DNA of 64,000 bases from Apostichopus japonicus (lineage: Eukaryota; Echinodermata; Holothuroidea; Aspidochirotida; Stichopodidae). Shown one piece after another: positions 38,066 to 51,154 of the stretch. Under the pieces are notes generated by a model. It saw nothing but the letters and a program-made list of their open reading frames with translations. It searched no databases and was not told where the DNA came from. How positions within the stretch are numbered: position 1 is the stretch's first letter; each line of letters starts with the position of its first letter. The DNA lies in the NCBI RefSeq assembly GCF_037975245.1, contig NC_092572.1, positions 5,481,001-5,545,000 of the forward strand, read 5' to 3'. Both the position numbers and the translations under genes were made by a program.

Positions 38066-39150
38066 CTACGATGGTGGGAGGCCCAACGGGCGGGACCTGC
38101 CCGCGGGAACGCCCAACACCGTACGGCCAAACGTCGACTCTGAAGCGACCGTGTCCGTTAGGTAGGACGCGACGAAAGTCGAGGGAGTTTTCCACGAGGC
38201 CGCCCGGAGGATGTCATCCACCATTGGAACAGGGCCTTCGATGCCGCCTGGCCTCGAATGTCGTGGGCCCTGACCGGCTGTTCTGTCTCCGCATGGAGAC
38301 GAATTGCCTGCACCAGCCATCTGCTGATTGTTTCTTTAGAGGCAGCCGAGTGAGGGCTTGTAGGTAGTATAAAGAGGGCCTGTGATGATCTCAGGTCCTT
38401 TGTCCTATGTAAGTACCATTTAAGTGCCCTCACCGGGCACCACAGTTTGTCCTCCGCAGTGTCGGAGGTCAGGGACAGTTTCGGGAGGAAGATGTCCCCC
38501 GGTATGAAGGTGAGCGTCTGGTTCTTAGCAAGGAACCTGGGGTCCGGAACCAGACGCACGCCTCGGCTGTCAAAATATATGTCCTGCTGTGGACAATGCG
38601 TGCAGGCAACTCCTCCTCCTGGCGGAGGCAGAGGCCACCAAGAATAGTGTCTTGACGGTGAGGTCCCTGAGTAGGGATGAGCCCATTGGCTCAAAAGGTG
38701 GACGGGCTAAGTGATGTAGCACGCCGTTGATACTCCAAGCCGGTGGAAGCTTACGACACATGGGCCTGCGGTTGGCCATACCCTTGAGGAGGGCCGCTAG
38801 CCGCGGGCAGGTGCCTACCGATGACCCATCTGGGAATCCCGAGTGGATCACTGCGATAGCCGATCTGTAATTTCGAATGGTGTTCGGTTGTTTACCCTCT
38901 TCGAAGAGGAGCATGAAAAAGTCCGCTAGTTGTGCCGGAGAGGTAGTATCCGGACGGACCGGTAAACGGGAACACCATTCGAAGAATCTTGCCAGTCAGG
39001 AATCGTAAGTGTGGACGGTGCTAGGCCGCCTGGCTGACGCTACCATGGCGGCAGCGTCTGGAGAAAAGCCGCTCGCTCTGAATCGAGCCCGGACAACGGC
39101 CACGCAGTCAGGTTCAAGGACTGTAGATGAGGTAGGCTGACTCGGGCCCG
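38066..39150 (-). pseudogene. DIRS tyrosine recombinase, frameshifted
   Basis: It would integrate the circular DNA copy. Family marks are spread over several frames: an N-terminal helical part (ARFRASGFSPDAAAMVAS) followed by an in-frame TGA at 38998-38996; core-binding sequence (QPNTIRNYRSAIAVIHSGF) and the box I arginine region (SASARRRSCLHAL) in 38570-38914; the H-x-x-R motif (AHDIRGQAAS) in 38158-38694; and the nucleophile tyrosine region (STFVASYLTDTV) in 38066-38320. Frame changes near 38600 and 38225 separate the catalytic R, H-x-x-R and Y. The gene as read is non-functional, unless these are sequence errors. Neighbour order is normal for DIRS. Confidence 0.8.
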
Positions 39151-40990
39151 GCCCAAGCTCACTAGGTGGGGTGAGTCTGGAAGGCTGCGTGGGGTTCCTG
39201 CTAGTAGGTCTAGTAGCATTGGAAACCACGGTCGTCTCGGCCAGTAGGGCGCGATTAGTAGTAGCCGTGTCCGAGATAGGTTCAGTTTGAGTAGCACTTT
39301 CTGTATGAGGCAGAGGGGGGGAGGAAGGCGTACGCCTCCATCCCCTCCCAGCTGATCGAGAACGCGTCCGACGCCCACGCCCTGGGGTGGAAGGTCCGAG
39401 TGCAAAATACTGGGAGCTTGGCATTGGTCGCCGACGCAAACAAGTCGATGTTCGGAGTCCCGAACAGGCGGAACAGGTTCCGGCAGGTGGTTTCCTGTAG
39501 GGACCACTCCGTTGGGGTTTGGGCCCCCCTGGACAGGGCGTCCGCTGTTAGGTTTTCCCTCCCTGCAATGTGCGAGGCTCTTAGAGAGATGTTGTTGTCT
39601 CGGCACCAGAGCAGGAGGTCCCATGTCGCGGCACACAGTGATCGGGACTTCGTCCCCCCTTGTCTGTTGACGTAGGCCACTACCGTGGTATTGTCGCAGA
39701 AGGCTGTCACGGCGTGGCACCGAAGGTGGCACTCGAAGTGGTGGAGGGCTCTGGATAGTGCCTCCAACTCGAGTACGTTGATGTGGGCCTGTCGCCAGGT
39801 TGGCTCCCATTCCCCTGAAATTGTCAAATCGTCCAGACACGCTCCCCAGCCCTGCAAGGAAGCGTCTGAGGAGATAGATATTAGAGGCTTTGTTCTCGGA
39901 AGGGGCATCCCTGGGCCCAGTTCTCCTTCGTGAGCCACCACGAAAGGTGGGCTGTGTCGAACCCGTTCAGGGGTACTCGCTTGTCGAGTACGTCCCGCTC
40001 CAGGTCGTAGTGTTCTAGCAGGTGTATTTGGAGAGATCGCATTCTGAGACGGCAGAATGGAACGACGTCCACCAGACTGGCCATGAGGCCGAGGGCTCTC
40101 ATCCAAAGTCTGGCCGGTGACCCGTTCTGAGGACGGTCTCACCCAACCAGTGTGAAAATCTAGAATTGCACCCAGAAATTGAATGGTCTGGGTCGGGATG
40201 AGGTGTGATTTTTCCCTGTTGATCACCCAACCGAGCTGTTCGAGGCGATCTGTTGTGCGATCTAGGTTGAAGAGTGCCTCTTGGTGCGACCTCCCCGTGA
40301 CGAGCCAGTCGTCGAGGTAAGCATATAAGGTCACTCCGCTTCGGCGTAGGTCTGCAACCACCGCGCCCGCTATTCGCGTGAAGACTGGCGGTGAGGTCGA
40401 TAGGCCGAAGGGTAGTGCCACGAATTTGTATGTTTTTCCTTTGTATGAAAAAGCTAGGAAGTTTTGAGACTCGGTTTCGACGGGAATGTGGAGGTATGCG
40501 TCTTTGAGGTCGACGGATGACGCCCACATTCCCTTCGCAAGGTTCGGTAGAACTATTGCGAGCGTCTCCATGCGAAAATGAGTCGGCCGGACGAAGCCCT
40601 TGTTCAGAGGTTTTAAGTTGAGGATTGGTCGCCATGACCCGTCCTTTTTTGGCGTTAGAAAGAAGGACGATCGGAAGAGTGGTCCCTCCCCTTCCGTCGC
40701 CTCCACTATTGCCCTCTTCATCATTAGCGCATGGGGCTCGCTTTTGAGGGCGATTCTTTGGCCCGGGTCGGTGGGGACTGGGGTGTCCTTTCCGCCCCCC
40801 CTCTGGGGGAGTCTGAGAGAACTCGATGGGGTATCCCCTCGTAATCACCCCCAGGACCCACGGACCCGGGTCCATCTCTTTCCAGACGTTCCGGAATAAC
40901 TGGAGTCTCCCATCTACCGCCGGGTACGCTGTAACCGTGGTAGGGTGGGCACCCCTAGGGCCTCGGGGCCCCGAACGACGATCTCGGTGG
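39040..40990 (-). pseudogene. DIRS reverse transcriptase/RNase H, frameshifted
   Basis: The longest frame (39282-40724, 480 codons) shows RT signatures: SWRPILNLKPLN, VDLKDAYLHIPV near residue 71, LPFGLSTSP near 104 and the catalytic YAYLDDW near 134-140. RNase H acidic residues lie at about D287 (SSDAS), E319-321, D344 (FCDN) and D395 (ADALS). A DIRS-typical C-terminal region follows, with DLFASATNAKLP near 427. Residues about 203-278 are out of frame: the expected sequence (SLVDVVPFCRLRMRSLQIHL) lies in 39881-40102, so two compensating shifts bracket it. The N-terminal part (LQLFRNVWKEMDPGPWVLGV) is in another frame, with a switch at a C7 run near 40795. The C-terminal part (LLIAPYWPRRPWFPMLL) switches at a G7 run near 39315. 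Confidence 0.88.
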
Positions 40991-41464
40991 CTGATCGTCT
41001 CGACGCGGACGCGGTCTCTCGTCCCTGGGGAGTCGGCCGTACCTCTTCCCCCGAGGGGAGCGTCTTGGAGATCTGTCTGGTCTCCCACCCCTGAAGGATT
41101 TGGAGGCGTTGCCGCTGCCCCGCTTCCAGTAAGCGGGGCGTTGTGCCCTACCCCTTGGGGGTCTTGACTGATCTGGGCGTCTGTAAGGGCGTGACTGTCT
41201 CTCACCCCGACGAGTATCCGGGCGGGAGAAGCCCGACTTTGACAGAGTCTCTCGCCGTTCTAATTCGTGTTTGACGGTTTCACCGAACTGACCGTCAAAG
41301 AGATCCTCTCCCAGGATGGGGAGGTTTGCCAGTTTCTCTTTGGAATCTCCCGCTGGCCAGCTTACCGCTGCCAGTACGTTTCGTCGGCGGGTTTCTACCG
41401 AGCGGATCGATATTCTAGCAAATTGGTGATAGACCAGCCTGGCTCGTGGTCCCAGGAGACACAG
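40955..41464 (-). CDS. DIRS gag, C-terminal part (split by A5)
   Basis: Reading from 41464 in the phase set by the N-terminal part gives 169 open codons to TAG at 40957-40955. The piece is rich in arginine and proline (RPYRRPDQSRPPRGRAQRP), as expected for a nucleic-acid-binding Gag tail. With the A5 insertion and one TA removed, the codons on either side join without a frame change, so gag was intact when A5 entered. It overlaps the start of the RT frame, as is usual in DIRS elements. Confidence 0.8.
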   Translation of the reverse strand: MCLLGPRARLVYHQFARISIRSVETRRRNVLAAVSWPAGDSKEKLANLPILGEDLFDGQFGETVKHELERRETLSKSGFSRPDTRRGERQSRPYRRPDQSRPPRGRAQRPAYWKRGSGNASKSFRGGRPDRSPRRSPRGKRYGRLPRDERPRPRRDDQPPRSSFGAPRP

Positions 41465-42872
41465 TACAGTACTGATTTCGCTTAACTCCCGTTAAAATTT
41501 GTTGAAAGAAAACTAACCAAAATTCTTCGTTTTTCTTTGTTTTTCATCGAAATTCCCCGATATTTAGCGATTTTTATCGAATTTTATCGATTGGTTATCT
41601 GAGTCATTTCCTTCGTGGAATTTTCAACGATGCGTTGAAATTCTTTTTTAAACGAAATAGAAGGTCAATATGTGGTTACGCGAAACGTCGGAAAACGCGT
41701 AACTTCGTTTATTAATATCAGTTAGACTTTGGTACAGTCGTTCGAAAGAGCGAATATTTACAAAAGCATTCTCAGGCATGCATGAATAATAACATTCAAA
41801 GAAACATGTAGTTAAACTGACGGGGGACGTTTTCTGACTGTGAACCCCAAATACAGTGACATAAGTCTTAACTTCGCCAGGCTGAACATTACGCAGCAGT
41901 ACAAGCTACAGTACCGTTCACATTAAATCGGCCGTGGCATCGTGTATCGTGATGCCCTTATCTTTTTCTATCGTTTTCTACCGTGAAACCTGACTACTGT
42001 AAATTTTTTGTACACGCTACCACGATATAACGATATACCACGATCACACGCTATATCGTGATACCAAGCCTTCACGATAGCAAACATGACTGCTACATTC
42101 ACGCTAACACGTTATATCGTGATTTCAAGCTGAGCGCATCACAATTCGTAACTTCGTTTGGGCTTTGGGTTTTTATTATTCACGCTATTTCGTTAAGTCG
42201 TAATATCGTGTATCATGAAGTTCCTACTCTACTGTGCGAAAATCGATCTTTACAGGAGTTCCGCCTTGAAAACTTTTTGATGTCAGTTCACAACTTTACA
42301 CGTTTAACTTTTTATTTAACAACAGTAACGTTACGTACGGATAGCGACTTTTCTGTTACTAGTAGTGTTAGTTGTAGATTTTATGTTCCACGATACTTTG
42401 AATAGTTGGCAACATTTTGAAGAATAATAAAGTACTACTAAGCCTTTCTTGTGTTAATTTTTTATATAATTTATCATTGGTTCGAACAGAATAAAAAGGG
42501 AAAAAAATTCCACCCCAACAACTTTGAAGCAGGGCCGGTTAAAAACAAAACATCTTCATCGTCCGCGCAAGGGGCCTCCCTTTTCCTGATTCCCGAGTCT
42601 CTATTCGGATTCAAGAAATCTAACTAACCTTAAAAATTATTTTGTTAAGGTTGCCACATATTCCAACTAGTATTAGCGCATGAAAAGAAGAAAAACGGCA
42701 GCCTGTTTTTTTTCAGATCTCAGTACGAGAAACATGTATTTTATTTGGATAATAGAAAAACTTTCTTTAATGTGGTTAATTAATATTTTCCTACCCTAGC
42801 TATTATTTGATAAAACCTTCATGAAAACCGACTTTTTAGAAAATGGATTTTGAAGCTCAGTCAACAATTTAA

Positions 42873-45545
42873 ACAAGAGCCCAAGGGCACTGTGGTTCCT
42901 TGCTTGGGGTATATGACAATACACATAATATTATCAAGCAAGATAGGGCTGAAATAGTCCAAGTAATTGTGGTCCTACATGTTCCCATAAAGTAACCAAC
43001 ACTATAGCCAACACTTTTGTGATCACAAAATGTGATCAGATTTTTTATCAAAAGGCATTTTTGAGATCTAAATATGGCGTCGAAAATGTAAGAAATATAA
43101 GAGACCTACAAGCGTGTCAACAGATATGATAACAATGGTGACCTCAGATGACATGACCTTTAAGTTTCAAAATGTTCCACCACACCATTCACAACTTGTC
43201 CCAAAATATCAACCATGTCACACCTTGGCATTGAGATTTAATTGCATTAAATGTCAAAAAATTAACTTTGAACTTGTATGTAACTTCACACACAAAGGTC
43301 ACCCGGAGGTCAACCAATTGACATTTTTGATCGGTGAGACCTAAATAGAGCATGACTGTAAAAATTCAAACTTTTTTTCTTTGCCCATTTTCTCCCCCCA
43401 TAATACTACTTTTTTAACATTAGCTGACCTTTGGTGACCTTGGATCACATAACCATTAAGTTTGAAAATATTCCCCTATACCATTTGCAACTTGTCCAAA
43501 AAAATCAACCTTGTCACACCTTGGCACTGGGAGTTATTGCATTAAATGTGTGAAAATAAACTTTGACCTCAAATAACTTCGCACACGAAGGTCAAATGGG
43601 GGTCAACCCATTGACATTTATGATCAGAAGTTACCTTTGACATCTGAAAATAGCATCGAAACTGTAAAAATCCCCAAAACACGGAAAGGTCACCAGAGGT
43701 CAAATTGAGGTCAAGGGTCACCCAGATGCGGGTCGACAATTGGATTACATTGAGGCAACTCCCAACCCTAACAGATATTTTGTTCTCAAGTTATTGCAAA
43801 AATACTAGTTTTTTATCATTAATTGACCTTTGGTGACCTTGTATCACATAACCGTTAAGTTTGAAAATATTCCCCTATACCATTTGCAACTACTCCAAAA
43901 ATATTAACCTTGTCACACCTTGGAACTGGGAGTTATTGCATTAAATGTCTGAAAATTAACTTTGACCTCATATAACTTCGCACACGAAGGTCACACGGGG
44001 GTCAACCCATTGACATTTATGATCAGAAGTTACCTTTAACATCTGAAAATAGCATCAAAACTGTAAAAATCCACAAAACACTAAAAAGGTCACCAAAGGT
44101 CAAATTGAGGTCAAGGGTCACCCAGATGCGGGTCGACAATTGGATTACATTGAAGCAACTCCCAACCCTAACGGACAATTTGTTCTCAAGTTATCGCAAA
44201 AATACTAGTTTTTTATCATTAATTGACCTTTGGTGACCTCGGATCACATGACCGTTAAGTTTGAAAATATTCCCCTATACCATTTGCAACTTGCCCAAAA
44301 ATATCAACCGTGTAACACCTTGGCACTGGGAGTTATTACACTAAATGTCTGAAAATTAACTTTGACCTCATATAACTTAACATACAAAGGTCACCTTGGG
44401 TCAACTTATTGACATTTTTGATTGATGAGACCTAAATTAGAGCATCAAACTATAAAAAATCAAACATTTTTTTCTTTGCCCATTTTCTACCCCCAAAATA
44501 CTAGTTTTTTGACATTAATTGACCTTTGGTGACCTCGGATCACATGACCGTTAAGTTTGAAAATATTCCCCTATACCATTTGCAACTTGTCCAAAAATAT
44601 CAACCATGTCACACCTTGGAACTGGGAGTTGTTGCATTAAATGTCTGAAAATTAACTTTGACCTCGTATAACTTCGCACACGAAGGTCACACGGGTGTCA
44701 ACCAATTGACATTTTTGATCGGAAGGTACCTTTGATATCCAAATCTAGCATCAAAACCAAACATTTTCTTTTTTGCTCGTTTCCTCCCAAAATAAGCACA
44801 ATTTTTCTAATGTGACCTTTGACCTTTTGACCTTGGTTTCAGATGAAGTTTAATCTCCTGATTCCAAAAAACAAAACGAAAAGTCTGTACAACCATCCTA
44901 ACTCCGACCGAAAAACTTTGACCCCATATAACTTCGCACATAAAGGTCACACGGGGTCAACCCTTTGACATTTATGATCAGAAGTTACCTTTGACATCTG
45001 AAAATAGCATCAAAACTGTAAAAATCCCCCAAAACACGTAAAGGTCACCAGAGGTCAAATTGAGGTCAAGGGTCACCCAGATGCGGGTCAACAATTGGAT
45101 ACCATTGAAGCAACTCCCAACCCTAACGGACGTTTCGTTCTCAAGTTATCGCAAAAAAACTAGTTTTTTATCATTAATTGACCTTTGGTGACCTCGGATC
45201 ACATGACCGTTAAGTTTCAAAATGTTCCCCTAACCAGTTAACAACTTTTCCCAAAATATCAATCTTGTCGCACATTGGCACTGGGAGTTATTGCAGTTTT
45301 AATATGTTCGGTTTTTGGACCATAACTGACCTTTGGTGACCTTTGTGGGCACCAAAAACAATAGGGCACACCTTCTCCATATGGCAGATCTATAGTCCAA
45401 GTTTGGCCTCAATCCAACTTTCCCTTATTGAGATAGAGCGTACCCAAGAAAGTGTCACAGATGCACACACAGACACACCCACACACACACACACACACAC
45501 GCCAACCTGACTGCATAGGTTCCTTTTGCTAAAGCAAGGAACCAA
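42873..45545 (+). mobile_element. Element H2, second copy of the half-site array
   Basis: H2 has the same ends, internal units, (AC)n tract and terminal hairpin as H1, about 400 bp shorter because it lacks one tandem unit. The flanks (caatttaa / aaatgcttacc) match an uninterrupted site in D2 near 24684-24690, showing insertion into an A-rich spot with no clear duplication. Confidence 0.85.
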
Positions 45546-46235
45546 AAATGCTTACCGTTAAATACTGGCGTCAAAAATACATTTCGAATTTATTCCAATA
45601 AAGATCCACAAAGGATAAAAATGCGAAGAACAGCTTACTAAATAGAATTGAAACTGCATGTACAGTACATGGTCATTTTAAGTATCCAAATACTATACAA
45701 AGAGATCGAGTTCACCGAAATACCCCTTTTCCCTACCACCTGAGGAAAAGCGTCTTTTATAAATTATAGTACCATACAGTACTTTACATTTGATACAAAA
45801 GTAACATCTACAACAACTTCCCAAAATTTGTATGTGTCACAATAGGTTAAGTTTTAACCGCACAGTACCATTAATAATTTGCATATTACATCAAAAGTTA
45901 CACTCGGGCGTCCAGATGGCGGGAAAATGTACAATCATGTACAATTTGTTGCGTCGTTCCCACGGTGCAATGAACTTGGGCAAGTTGCCAAGTTCGAATG
46001 TCGTTGACCTACTTATGTTCCGTAAACAATGTCAATGGGAATTATGTGTGTAAAAACTTTTGTTTTTTCCATGTGTTATATATATATATAGAAGTTTTAC
46101 GTAAGCGGAGTGAATTTCGGGGCGGCTCGTTGATTGTGAGGAAGCACTTATCTAAGCATCAATATTTGTGAAATATATCGTACGGTTTTTCTTCAGAAAA
46201 TATTTTTGACTAGTATTTTCTCAATGTATTAAGAA

Positions 46236-47030
46236 GGGTGACATACCCTATGTTCCGACGTCTCTATGTTCCGACGTCTCTTTAAGTTCCGACAATTTTT
46301 TTGGACTCTAATTTTTTGAACCCAATTTTTTTCTGGCGGGGGGGGGCTCAATTTTGTTAGACCCAAATTCTGTCTGACTAATTTTTTGGGGGATTCAATT
46401 TTTTCGGACCCAATTTTTTTGGGGACTCATTTTTTTTCACCCAAATTTTGTCTGGCTTAAGTTATTTTTTTGGGGGGGACTCAATTTTTTTGGACCCAAA
46501 TTTTCTTTGTGGAATCAATTTTGTTAGACCCAAATTTTGTCTCACTAACTATTTATTAAGGGGGGACTCAATTTTTTCGGACCCGATTTTTTTTGGGGGA
46601 CTCATTTTTTTTGGACCCAAATTTTTTCCGGCCTAATTTTTTTTTTTGGGGGGGACTCAATTTTATATGGACCCAATTTTTTTTGTGGAATCAACTTTTT
46701 TGGACCCACAATTTTTCTGACCTGATTTGTTTGGGGGGACTAATTTTTTTCGGACGCGCCAATTTTTATTTACGAAACAAAAAATAAAAGGGCCCAGAGT
46801 TTTTTATGACCCAAATAGTGCTTGTCCGAAAAAAAAATAAAAAATTTTAGAGTAAAAACAATTTGTGTCATCAAAATATTTTGGTCCAAAAAATTATGGG
46901 TCTTAAAAAAATTTGGTCCGAACTCCGAAAACATATTGGTCAAAAATATTGGTCAAAAGAACTTCAGAGTCAAAAACAATTGTCGGAACGTAGACACGCC
47001 GGAACCCATAAAATATACTGGGTCTACCCC
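46236..47030. mobile_element. Fold-back element with T/G-rich and A-rich halves
   Basis: The left end has GTTCCGACGTCTCTATGTTC and the right end, in complement, GTTCCGGCGTGTCTACGTTC. The left 550 bp iterate ggggactcaattttttcgga and ggacccaaatttt. The right part carries the complementary kind of words (aaaaaatttggtccgaa, ggtcaaaaatattggtc), so the strand could fold into a long imperfect hairpin. The flanking sequence matches D2 25360-25390, giving the boundaries. ORFs here (46448-46787) are low complexity. Confidence 0.7.
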
Positions 47031-49337
47031 TAATCATTGCATTTTGAGCGAATGTGTATTTAACTACGTTACATGATGCTTAAACACATGTTTGAACAAA
47101 ATGAAAAATTCAAGTATTACCACATAAATATTCAAAAAATATACTGTTGTTGCATGGTATGAAGGATTTGGTGAAACCAAACATGTCTGGACTGGTTTGA
47201 AAATTCTACGAGGTTCGTGATCAACTTGACCGTCTAGTATTTTCAGAAAGTAAGGTTGCTACCATACAAAACTGTCCGGCCAAAAGCAATTAAATGACTT
47301 TATGACATTTAAATAAAAAAAAAGCTTTTAAACAGAAGTTATGACCAATTTTGTATAATTTTTAATGTGCGCGTCAATACGGGTTGCCATCAGGATCATA
47401 TCGATTACTGATGCTATGCAAAAGAAACTGCTTATTTGAGCATATCATATGGTGCGGAAAAACATTCTTCAAGCAAAAATTTTCTCAAAAATCTTGCAAA
47501 ATTCGATCGTGAAAACAATGTTCAAACATACTAAAGTATGCCACCCTATGCATCCCGGACGGTGAAAAAGCTACTGTAGGCCTATATTCAGCGTTACAAT
47601 GCATATTAACCCTATCGTAACATTTGGGACGATTTGCTAGTACAATTAAAGCCTAGGCTGATATTCTTGCATACAAGAAGTTCAGAACGAATGTTTCGTT
47701 CGAACTGAAAATATTTTGCGACCGCTATTTTTTTTAAAGAAGGGGTTTGTATGAAGGAGTTTGGATGAGTAGGCCTACAGTGTGTTCATTAGGCGTATCG
47801 TACTAGTTTTGCGATTATGAAACTTGTATGTCGATTGACACTTAATTTTGGTGACACACCAAACTTTTTGATCAGAATTTGCAATAAATCTATTGCACAT
47901 TGCGTTGAATTGATGATTTCATCTACTGCGGGAAGAAGCCTACCCCAATTCTTTCAAATCACGATGAAACGATCGATCGTTCTGCAACGTGATTCACGCT
48001 ATAACGATAACATTACGATAGTATACAGTGCCAGTGAAATGATGCACACATTATCACGATATTACGACCACGATGCGACGCACGATATCACGTTAGGTAC
48101 TTGCTATAGGCGTAATGGAAACGATATCACGATAGACTCCTCGAGTCTCCTCATATTTTGTCACGATACACGATGCCACGGCCGATTTAATGTGAACGGT
48201 ACTGTATGTACCACGAGGCACCCTTCCAAATAAGTTGAAGTTCTGTTTAACCATTTAAATAACAATGAATGGACATATAAACTTGGTTTACTTGCATATT
48301 ACGAAAAATAGTTATTTTTAAGAGATATAAATTTGTTTTTTTATGAGAGTTGAAGTATGAAACTTTGTTTCCGAGCGAAAACATGTTACTTGAAGCAAAA
48401 TAAAGATGCCCCGCCCATTCTGCGAGGACGCTTCCATTTTTCAAGAAGGCGTTTTCTCTTTTTATTTTTTCTATTTTGTTTCCTTTTTAAACATGAAAAT
48501 TATTTTAAAATATGTGAAGAACTGAGTAATGTACTGCAAACTATCTATAAAAACAGAAAAACGATGTTTTAGGCATGAATAATGTGTTCAATATAACTAA
48601 AGTAGTAGGCCAATAGTCATGAGCTCATGATAGTGTCAATTCGTTTTCTCAGTTTATATTTGCGACATATATCACCCGTGTACATCGATCAATGGCATGT
48701 TGAAATCCCGTGTGAAAATATGTTGACACCAAAAGACGCAAATAGTCGTTCTAAAAAGTACCGTCATAACATTAACAACACAAGGCCAGTTTGCTCTCTC
48801 AGGTCTGCACGTGTACAGCCATTTTTTCACACATGGTATTATGCTGTGCATGAATTGCGAGCGGGATTGCGGCAAACAAAAGAAAATGAATGAAAATGAA
48901 AAACTTACGATATTTTTCACAAATATTGATGCTTAGATAAGTGCTTCCTCACAATCAACGAGCCGCCCTAAAATTCGCTCCGCTTACGTAAAACTTCTTT
49001 ATATATAACACATGGAAAACCCCGAGATTTTACACACATAATTCCCACTGACACAGAACATAAGTAGGTCATTGAATTTTGGGAAGTAAGGTACTGTATC
49101 ATGTCTGTGACACAAGAGAAAGAAAATGAAATCGGAGGCTGCTCAAACCAGTGTCAACTTGATTTTTACAACCCATCGCACAACACGTGTGTGCGTAATT
49201 TGTTTTCTTAACATGACTTTTAATAAGTAAGCAGGAAAGGTTGGTAAGTTTGCTAATTTAGGCGAGTTTTTGTTTAAAATCTTGTGATAGATAGACAAAT
49301 ATATTGTTTTTTTCTTTAAAAGTTACAAAGTTACGAG

Positions 49338-51154
49338 TAGTGTTGCGCCGATATCACCAATATCGGTTTTGGCCGATATCCGATATTATCATCCCAATAT
49401 CGGTCCGATACCGATACGATACCGATATTTTTTAACAGACAAAATGAAGGCAAAATCGTACTTTAGTCATGCATACATTCACAAATAAATCTTCAAGTAA
49501 ACAACAAAATATGGTGTTTTGTTTTCCTTTTGTCCTAAGTTGAAAAGAATGACTTTTTTCCTGATTTTGAAAAAGAGAATTATAATTGAAATCCAACCAG
49601 AATCTTTTTCACTGCAGCGCTGCACGCGATAATAAAATGGACGCAGTAAATGTGAGCCTTAACGTCGTAAAGACTTACAAGTAGCTATAGTGTTAACGTA
49701 TGCTTGCAAAATTGCATCTTAATTAGGTTACGAACTGTCGATCACAATGTAAAAATGATAATTTATTGAGTTTATACTCAATGTACAACTTATTCACTTG
49801 ACCGTATAGAGAAGAAAAAAACTGAAAATCAGTAGAGAAATGACCAATTGTGTACGGAAAGTAAGGTGGTACACCTTTCAAATATTACGAAAGATCGAAC
49901 AAAACACTTTCGAAAAATTCACGCAAAACTGGCATATCGTACTAAATGCAACTAATGTCATGTAAACAAGGCTCTAGTGCATCCATTTATGAATATACCG
50001 TAAGACCACATCTGTTTTTAAGCGGGGGAAAAAAGAAAGTATTTTCTAGAATTTCCAAAAATACGGAAAAAATAATATCCTACCATAGTTATTTGTATAG
50101 CAAATAGCCTAACCACCTCGGCGGTTACGGATCTCACGTAACTGAAAAGTTCCCTGGCAACTTGCCAAAAAATGTTAACAAACAGGTGTTACAAAGGGGA
50201 TGAGCTTACAGTGTGTTTGGAAAGGTACCTGGGAAAATTCGCAGCACATGTACGGCGGTAGTTGGGTATAGGGTTAAACACCGCAGTTGTAAAAATGTAC
50301 GCATTGTGCACGCTATTCATTGTTAGGCAGTCTAGAGACAGGGCTTTGCTGAACGTTGTTTGTTTCATAATATCGGAAGTTTTGTAAGTTGCACTTTTTA
50401 AAGATTGAAAGACAGATTAAATCTCTTTTCATTTTATAACATAATATAGCTACTCTAACTTGTCATTTTAAAATTTTCATCTGTTTCGTGACAATTTAAA
50501 TAAGAAAATTATTTTGCATACTCAACTGCGATTTTTTTTTTTATCGCCAGGCACGCAAAAAAAAGCCAATTTTTCGGGGATTTATCCCCCAGGAGCCCCA
50601 CAAGGGGTTCTACCCCATGACCCCACCAAGGCCCTAAGGCGGGCCCCTGGACACTACGCCTTTATGCTCGCGTGCTCGGCGTGTTCGCTGGGCGAACACC
50701 GGCGGGAAATCGGCAGTGTGTTCGCGGAAAATTAAAAGTGCAGTTATGCATCATGTTCAAGGTTTTCACGGAGGCCTTTGAGAAAATGAATGGTTAGTAC
50801 AGTACAGTGTATACATGCTGCACTAATGCTATGTGTAGGCCAAGGTTCACGAAGGTCATTGGTTATATTCGCGCCGTAGACGTGTTTTATAGGTTAAGGA
50901 GGGTCAGGTATCCATGGATATTAATCGAAAATGAATCTGAGGTTAACTGACGCTAAAGAAATGGATCGTCTTGGGCAGATTAACAAATCATTGCAAGTAT
51001 AAATAAGTAGCTCTGCTGTGAAAAAAATAGTTCAATTATCGGTTTGCTGTTATCGGCAATTAAGCAAAATTTTACCGATACCGATATGCGGCCGATATTG
51101 CAAATATCGGCCGATACCGATATTGAAAACGATTATCGTACTGTAGCAACACTA
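49338..51154. mobile_element. hAT-type non-autonomous element 1
   Basis: The ends TAGTGTTGCGCCGATATC and GTAGCAACACTA are inverted and flanked by the exact 8-bp duplication GTTACGAG (49330-49337 and 51155-51162), the hallmark of hAT transposons. Arms of 80-100 bp are palindromic arrays of CCGATATCGG words. The interior is non-coding, with an unusual GC-rich patch near 50570-50720 whose origin I do not recognise. Confidence 0.9.

Larger units (their letters stand above)
41909..48204 (+). mobile_element. Element B2, complete copy of family B
   Basis: The left end CAGTACCGTTCACATTAAAT and the right end (complement, to 48204) agree over more than 40 bp. It is flanked by TA at 41907-41908 and 48205-48206; the empty site is seen in A2 (caagctatgtacc near 17587). 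Both arms are arrays of CACGATA, ATCGTG and ATAACG words. The interior from about 42420 to 46230 (without H2) is related to D2 24200-25340. H2 and a fold-back element are inserted. Without them it is about 2.8 kb. No transposase seen. Confidence 0.9.

Noticed and set aside
38071-41167. Plus-strand ORFs over the DIRS pol and recombinase region, and plus-strand ORFs at 58297-59325
   Set aside because: Antisense shadows of GC-richer DIRS genes read on the minus strand.
46448-47076. ORFs rich in F, G and N
   Set aside because: Products of homopolymer-rich fold-back repeats, not proteins.
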